From the NCBI GenBank assembly GCA_002294045.1, contig DBEP01000104.1, positions 25,822 to 70,522 on the forward strand: a DNA stretch of 44,701 bases, in the 5' to 3' direction. Below, one piece after another: positions 41,768 through 44,701 of this stretch. Position numbers and translations under genes: made by a program. Source of the DNA: Lachnoclostridium sp. UBA903. Lineage in GTDB: Bacteria; Bacillota; Clostridia; Lachnospirales; Lachnospiraceae. The notes under the pieces were generated by a model. That model saw nothing but the letters and a program-made list of their open reading frames with translations, was not told the DNA's origin and did not search any database. The stretch's first letter is position 1. Each line of letters opens with the position of its first letter.

Positions 41768-41796
41768 ATCATATCATAATAGTCCTAATAGGTCAA
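41768..41796 (-). promoter_or_regulatory. sigma-A promoter with TetR operator-like repeats
   Basis: On the minus strand TTGACC (41796-41791), a 17-base spacer and TATGAT (41773-41768). TGACCTATTAGGAC covers the -35, and CTATTAGGTCAA recurs downstream at 41758-41747, forming a near-perfect inverted repeat around the -10 box. Confidence 0.78.
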
Positions 41797-41963
41797 CATG
41801 TTTTATATCAATCCAAACAATGTAGCCGTAGAAACGTCAATCAATTCCAGTGTTGTATATACAGGCCGGCAGTCCATTTTATTTTTTTCTTCTATACCGA
41901 TGTCGAGAGACGCTTGATTATTAATAACTTGCATACATCTGCATACTTTTAAAAAACAAAAAA

Positions 41964-41996
41964 TCTCTAAACCTTAGTTTTTTCAAGGTTTAGAGA
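41964..41996 (-). terminator. terminator of the tRNA unit
   Basis: On the minus strand TCTCTAAACCTT and AAGGTTTAGAGA pair perfectly (12 bp, 9-base loop) and are followed by TTTTTTGTTTTTT, 13 bases after tRNA-Cys. Confidence 0.9.
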
Positions 41997-42008
41997 CTCT
42001 TTTAATCA

Positions 42009-42079
42009 AGGCGACAACCAGATTTGAACTGGTGATCAGGGTGTTGCAGACCCATGCCTTACCACTTGGCTATGTCGCC
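42009..42079 (-). tRNA. trnC: tRNA-Cys(GCA)
   Basis: On the minus strand acceptor GGCGACA pairs with TGTCGCC. The anticodon loop CTGCAAC (anticodon GCA) is flanked by GGGT/ACCC, the T-arm reads CCAGTTCAAATCTGG, and the discriminator is U73 as required for cysteinyl-tRNA synthetase. CCA is not encoded. Confidence 0.96.
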
Positions 42080-42261
42080 GTATTGTCATTATTATTCTAT
42101 TACATCAATATCATGTCTATTCGTCTGCCCGTCAGAATATCTAACAATAACTTTATATAAACATTATAATATACTTTCTATTTGTAAACCATTAAGTTCA
42201 AAATTATCAAATTGTCAAAAGTTACGATACAATTTTATAACCTTAATACTTTGACGAATAA

Positions 42262-42333
42262 CTCCCCGAGTTGGACTCGAACCAACAACCCCACGGTTAA
42301 CAGCCGTGTGCTCTACCATTGAGCTATCGAGGA
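42262..42333 (-). tRNA. trnN: tRNA-Asn(GTT)
   Basis: On the minus strand acceptor TCCTCGA pairs with TCGGGGA. Anticodon loop CTGTTAA (anticodon GTT), T-loop GGTTCGAGTCC, discriminator G73, CCA not encoded. It is probably cotranscribed with tRNA-Cys 182 bp downstream. Confidence 0.96.
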
Positions 42334-42720
42334 AGAACAATATACATTCTAATACTTTGCACTTAAAAAGTCAAGGTTTTTTTAAAGGCAATTTAAATTA
42401 TTTATATTATTTGAACAATATATATTTCTAATACATTAGTTAGGATTTTACTGTTAGGATTATTAAATAAGACCGTATCTTAAGAAAAATTATTGGATTA
42501 ATAAAGAGCAATTTTTGACTACTGTTCAGCTTTTAAATTTTATATTAATATGTGGGATTCATATAGGATATATATCCCACATATTACCATTGGTTATTAT
42601 ATAATTGATAGTCATTGTAAATCCGATATATCTAATATAGAAACACATCATTTTAGTAATTATGTTGTATTTTATTAATAGTTATAATTTATCTCATTCC
42701 CGTTTAAATGTCAATAATTA
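42334..42720. other. 387-bp AT-rich region with a 12-bp hairpin
   Basis: No gene. AATATGTGGGAT (42547-42558) and ATCCCACATATT (42574-42585) form a perfect 12-bp inverted repeat with a 15-base spacer, lacking a T run. It could terminate recombinase transcripts, or be a binding or crossover site of the recombinase. Confidence 0.5.
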
Positions 42721-43281
42721 TTATAGCTGTACTATTGAATATAACTCATCTTTTTGATCCTGATTTATACCAATATATCTAAGTGTGATATTTGGAGAAC
42801 TATGATTAAATGTATCCATGATTAATCCGATATTATATTTGGACATTTTATATGTCCAATAACCCCAGGTTTTCCTTAAGCTATGGGTCCCGAAATTTTC
42901 AATTCCTATTATGCCGGCAGCGTCTTTTAATACGCGATAAGCTTGTATTCTCCCTATATATCCGCCTTTCTGGCTTTTAAAAAGATAATCATCCCTCGTC
43001 AGGTGTTCCGATTTTACATATTTAATCAGAGAATTACGTAATGTTTCATTAAGCTTAATCTTTTTTTCTTTTGATGTTTTTCTTTCTTTTATAATCAGAT
43101 ATTCTTTAAAATGCCATTCTTTCAGAAAAATTTCATCCACCCTAAGAGAAATAATATCACTGATCCTTAACCCCGTATTAATTCCGAATTTAAATATTAT
43201 TGCATATTTGGGATCTCCTCCGCTTAAATATTGATATAATTGATTAATCTTGTTCTTATCCCTGATGGGCTCTACTGTCAT
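42721..43281 (-). CDS. small tyrosine recombinase (catalytic domain only)
   Basis: 186 residues from the ATG at 43281, chosen for TTGGAGGAAG upstream; the frame to 43362 adds an unlikely leader. The catalytic set is complete: Arg39 (TGLRISD), a Lys near 68, His133-x-x-Arg136 (THSLRKTW), His160 and Tyr169 (TLRYIG). The N-terminal core-binding domain of Xer/lambda integrases is missing, giving a FimB-like length. It lies 388 bp from tRNA-Asn. It may be a phase-variation recombinase or a remnant of an integrated element; no excisionase or att repeat is visible. Confidence 0.9.
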   Translation of the reverse strand: MTVEPIRDKNKINQLYQYLSGGDPKYAIIFKFGINTGLRISDIISLRVDEIFLKEWHFKEYLIIKERKTSKEKKIKLNETLRNSLIKYVKSEHLTRDDYLFKSQKGGYIGRIQAYRVLKDAAGIIGIENFGTHSLRKTWGYWTYKMSKYNIGLIMDTFNHSSPNITLRYIGINQDQKDELYSIVQL

Positions 43282-43510
43282 AATTTTCTTCCTCCAAATG
43301 CAATGTTTTAATATTATATCAAATAAATGTAGCATGCCGAAATACAAGATTATCGGAAACAAAATAACAATTATAACTCATCTCTGTTAATTTTTAAACT
43401 TTTATAGACCAAAAGAATACAACATAATTACTATATTGTTACATTTTTCTTTATTATAATATTTTCTTATCAATTACGATACAAGAATACGGTATAAAGG
43501 AGAAAAAAAT

Positions 43511-44323
43511 ATGTTTGAACCTACTGCAAAGAGAGACATTTATGATGAACACGGAACTTTATTACTGGCTAAAGATAGAATAATAACCAAAACTATGATA
43601 GCTAAGCTTAACAGCCTGGGAATTCAATATGCTATTCCTGCTTTTACGGAAAAAAATAAAAACAGGCCACCGTTTGTTAATACCATGGCTGTAATAAATA
43701 ATTTTGAAAATAAAATAAAACTTAAAAACCACAGCCACTTATCCTCTGTAAATCAAATAATTATTTCAATTATTTTCGAATCAAAACAGGAACCTTGGTG
43801 GATTTTTATAAATGGATTGAGCAATTACCTGAAATGGCTTTATTCCCATTCCATTAATGTCTCTATAATATCTTTATTAATAGCCAGGCAATTAACCTAT
43901 AGTAATAAAGCATTGAGAAACATTGGCATTGGTGCCATTTTACACGACATAGGAAAACTTCTGATTCCCAAAAATATTATACAGAAAGGTGAATTAAATG
44001 ATTTTGAAAAAACATTACTGCATCAGCACTGTGAATTAGGTATGTATTCTGTAGAACCCTATTCTCTTCCTAAGGAATGTCTGGATATTATATTACAGCA
44101 TCATGAGCGTCTTGACGGAAGCGGTTACCCCGGCGGGCTAAAAGAGCATAAAATTAGCCTGGAAGCCCAGATTGTAATGGTTGCAGATGTTATTGATACC
44201 AGTACAACATATTACCCCGACAGGCCCTGTGTAAACGTCATGGATACGATAAAACAACTGCGTAAGGATAAAGAGAAATACTCTCAGGACATTGTCAGCA
44301 TTTTCGAAAATTTAATCAGATAA
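43511..44323 (+). CDS. HD-GYP domain cyclic-di-GMP phosphodiesterase
   Basis: 270 residues. A 90-residue N-terminal part (MFEPTAKRDIYDEHGTLLLA) is of the type preceding many HD-GYP domains. The HD-GYP domain has His113, His145-Asp146 (ILHDIGKL), His171/His173, HHERLDGSGYPGG (197-209) and VADVIDT with Asp226, so the metal-binding set looks intact. It would hydrolyse cyclic di-GMP. There is no membrane or receiver domain. AAAGGAG precedes the ATG. It diverges from the recombinase gene across 229 bp; the three-hairpin repeat at 44380 follows it. Confidence 0.92.
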   Translation: MFEPTAKRDIYDEHGTLLLAKDRIITKTMIAKLNSLGIQYAIPAFTEKNKNRPPFVNTMAVINNFENKIKLKNHSHLSSVNQIIISIIFESKQEPWWIFINGLSNYLKWLYSHSINVSIISLLIARQLTYSNKALRNIGIGAILHDIGKLLIPKNIIQKGELNDFEKTLLHQHCELGMYSVEPYSLPKECLDIILQHHERLDGSGYPGGLKEHKISLEAQIVMVADVIDTSTTYYPDRPCVNVMDTIKQLRKDKEKYSQDIVSIFENLIR

Positions 44324-44379
44324 TAGATAATAATAGATGGGACAATTAAGCAGCTGTCCTATTTTTATATCATTTATAT

Positions 44380-44469
44380 TATAGGAACAAAAATCATGTT
44401 CCTATAATCGGATGCACGGCGGTAAAAACACCGCCTTTTATCAGAAGTTTGGAAAACAGCTTCTGATAA
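44380..44469. repeat. dispersed three-hairpin element (best-paired copy)
   Basis: Stem 1 TATAGGAACA/TGTTCCTATA (44380-44389, 44397-44406), linker ATCGGATGCAC, stem 2 GGCGGT/ACCGCC (44418-44423, 44430-44435), stem 3 TTATCAGAAG/CTTCTGATAA (44438-44447, 44460-44469). It lies 57 bp after the HD-GYP stop and could act as its terminator. Confidence 0.75.
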
Positions 44470-44701
44470 ATTATATTATAGAAGTGGATATCTCATAAAA
44501 ATCTGTCTTACTGTTTTATAAAATTCCTATTTTTTGTTTCACTTCTTAAATTGAAATAAATACATAAATTTCTACCTAAAAAAAGACATATTGCATCTTA
44601 ACTATCAAAGTCAAGCAACACGCCTTCTTCTCCAATATGCCTTTAAACTACACATAGATAACAATCCGTTTCACAAAGTCCTAATTCAGGTCAAGCCCTC
44701 G
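44470..44701. other. 232 bp to the right edge without a supportable gene
   Basis: AT-rich DNA. On the minus strand only a 14-codon open stretch (IGEEGVLLDFDS then stop, 44601-44644) looks protein-like, too short to support a call. Confidence 0.3.

Noticed and set aside
42009..42333. Direct repeat of a tRNA 3' end marking an integrated element
   Set aside because: I found no second copy of the tRNA-Asn or tRNA-Cys 3' sequence inside the window.
43511..44469. CRISPR array or riboswitch near the right end
   Set aside because: No regularly spaced repeats anywhere in the window; the hairpin element follows a gene rather than leading one and resembles no riboswitch I know.
44601..44644. Tail of a minus-strand gene entering from the right edge
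   Set aside because: Only 14 open codons before an upstream in-frame stop; too little to support.

Overview
The window looks like chromosomal DNA from a low-GC Gram-positive anaerobe, most likely a clostridium of the Lachnospiraceae type. This is inferred from strong AGGAGG ribosome sites, AT-rich intergenic DNA, tRNAs without encoded CCA, and the family mix (LplABC-type sugar ABC importer, LytTR/DUF3021 pair, DUF3006 with a ComEC-like beta-lactamase-fold protein, a GtfA-like sucrose phosphorylase, tandem HxlR/radical-SAM genes). The first 2.1 kb is clearly richer in GC than the rest and is probably acquired. No complete mobile element is seen, but decayed genes are common.

Layout. 1-2763: a TetR repressor and, translationally coupled to it, a PEP-synthase/rifampin-phosphotransferase-like enzyme that runs off the left edge, behind one clear promoter with operator-like inverted repeats. 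2945-8640: accessory single genes (frameshifted VOC relic, lipoprotein, TetR with divergent SDR dehydrogenase, alpha/beta hydrolase, BlaR1-stub membrane protein). 8641-9318: no gene. 9319-14297: a redox-stress-like cluster with two tandem flavodoxin-fold quinone reductases, two HxlR regulators, and three copies (one broken) of a radical SAM gene. A 16-bp motif recurs in front of the HxlR genes and the second reductase. 14458-15488: cold-shock gene, hairpins and an ABC-exporter relic. 15503-20385: DUF3006 + ComEC-like protein, then an ABC exporter-LytTR-DUF3021 operon. 21228-22595: PIN-PhoH protein.

22625-35777 is the most coherent system. A nine-gene minus-strand operon reads DUF1537 acid-sugar kinase, iron alcohol dehydrogenase, DapA-type aldolase, PdxA2-type dehydrogenase, sugar-binding lipoprotein, two permeases, a cytoplasmic sialidase-like BNR protein and a sucrose phosphorylase. 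It faces a divergent PrpR-type regulator whose AAA+ domain has lost the sigma-54 contact loop and Walker B acids. I infer import of a glycosylated acid sugar (or sucrose-like glucoside), phosphorolysis or hydrolysis inside the cell, and breakdown of the acid sugar by the kinase/PdxA2 route.

36121-41796: AAA ATPase, S66 LD-carboxypeptidase, and a TetR-ABC exporter operon. 42009-44701: tRNA-Asn and tRNA-Cys, a small tyrosine recombinase beside them, and an HD-GYP phosphodiesterase.

The most unusual non-coding signal is a dispersed three-hairpin repeat at 15790-15848, 29003-29085 and 44380-44469. Its stems show compensatory base changes while the GATGCAC linker next to the middle stem is conserved.
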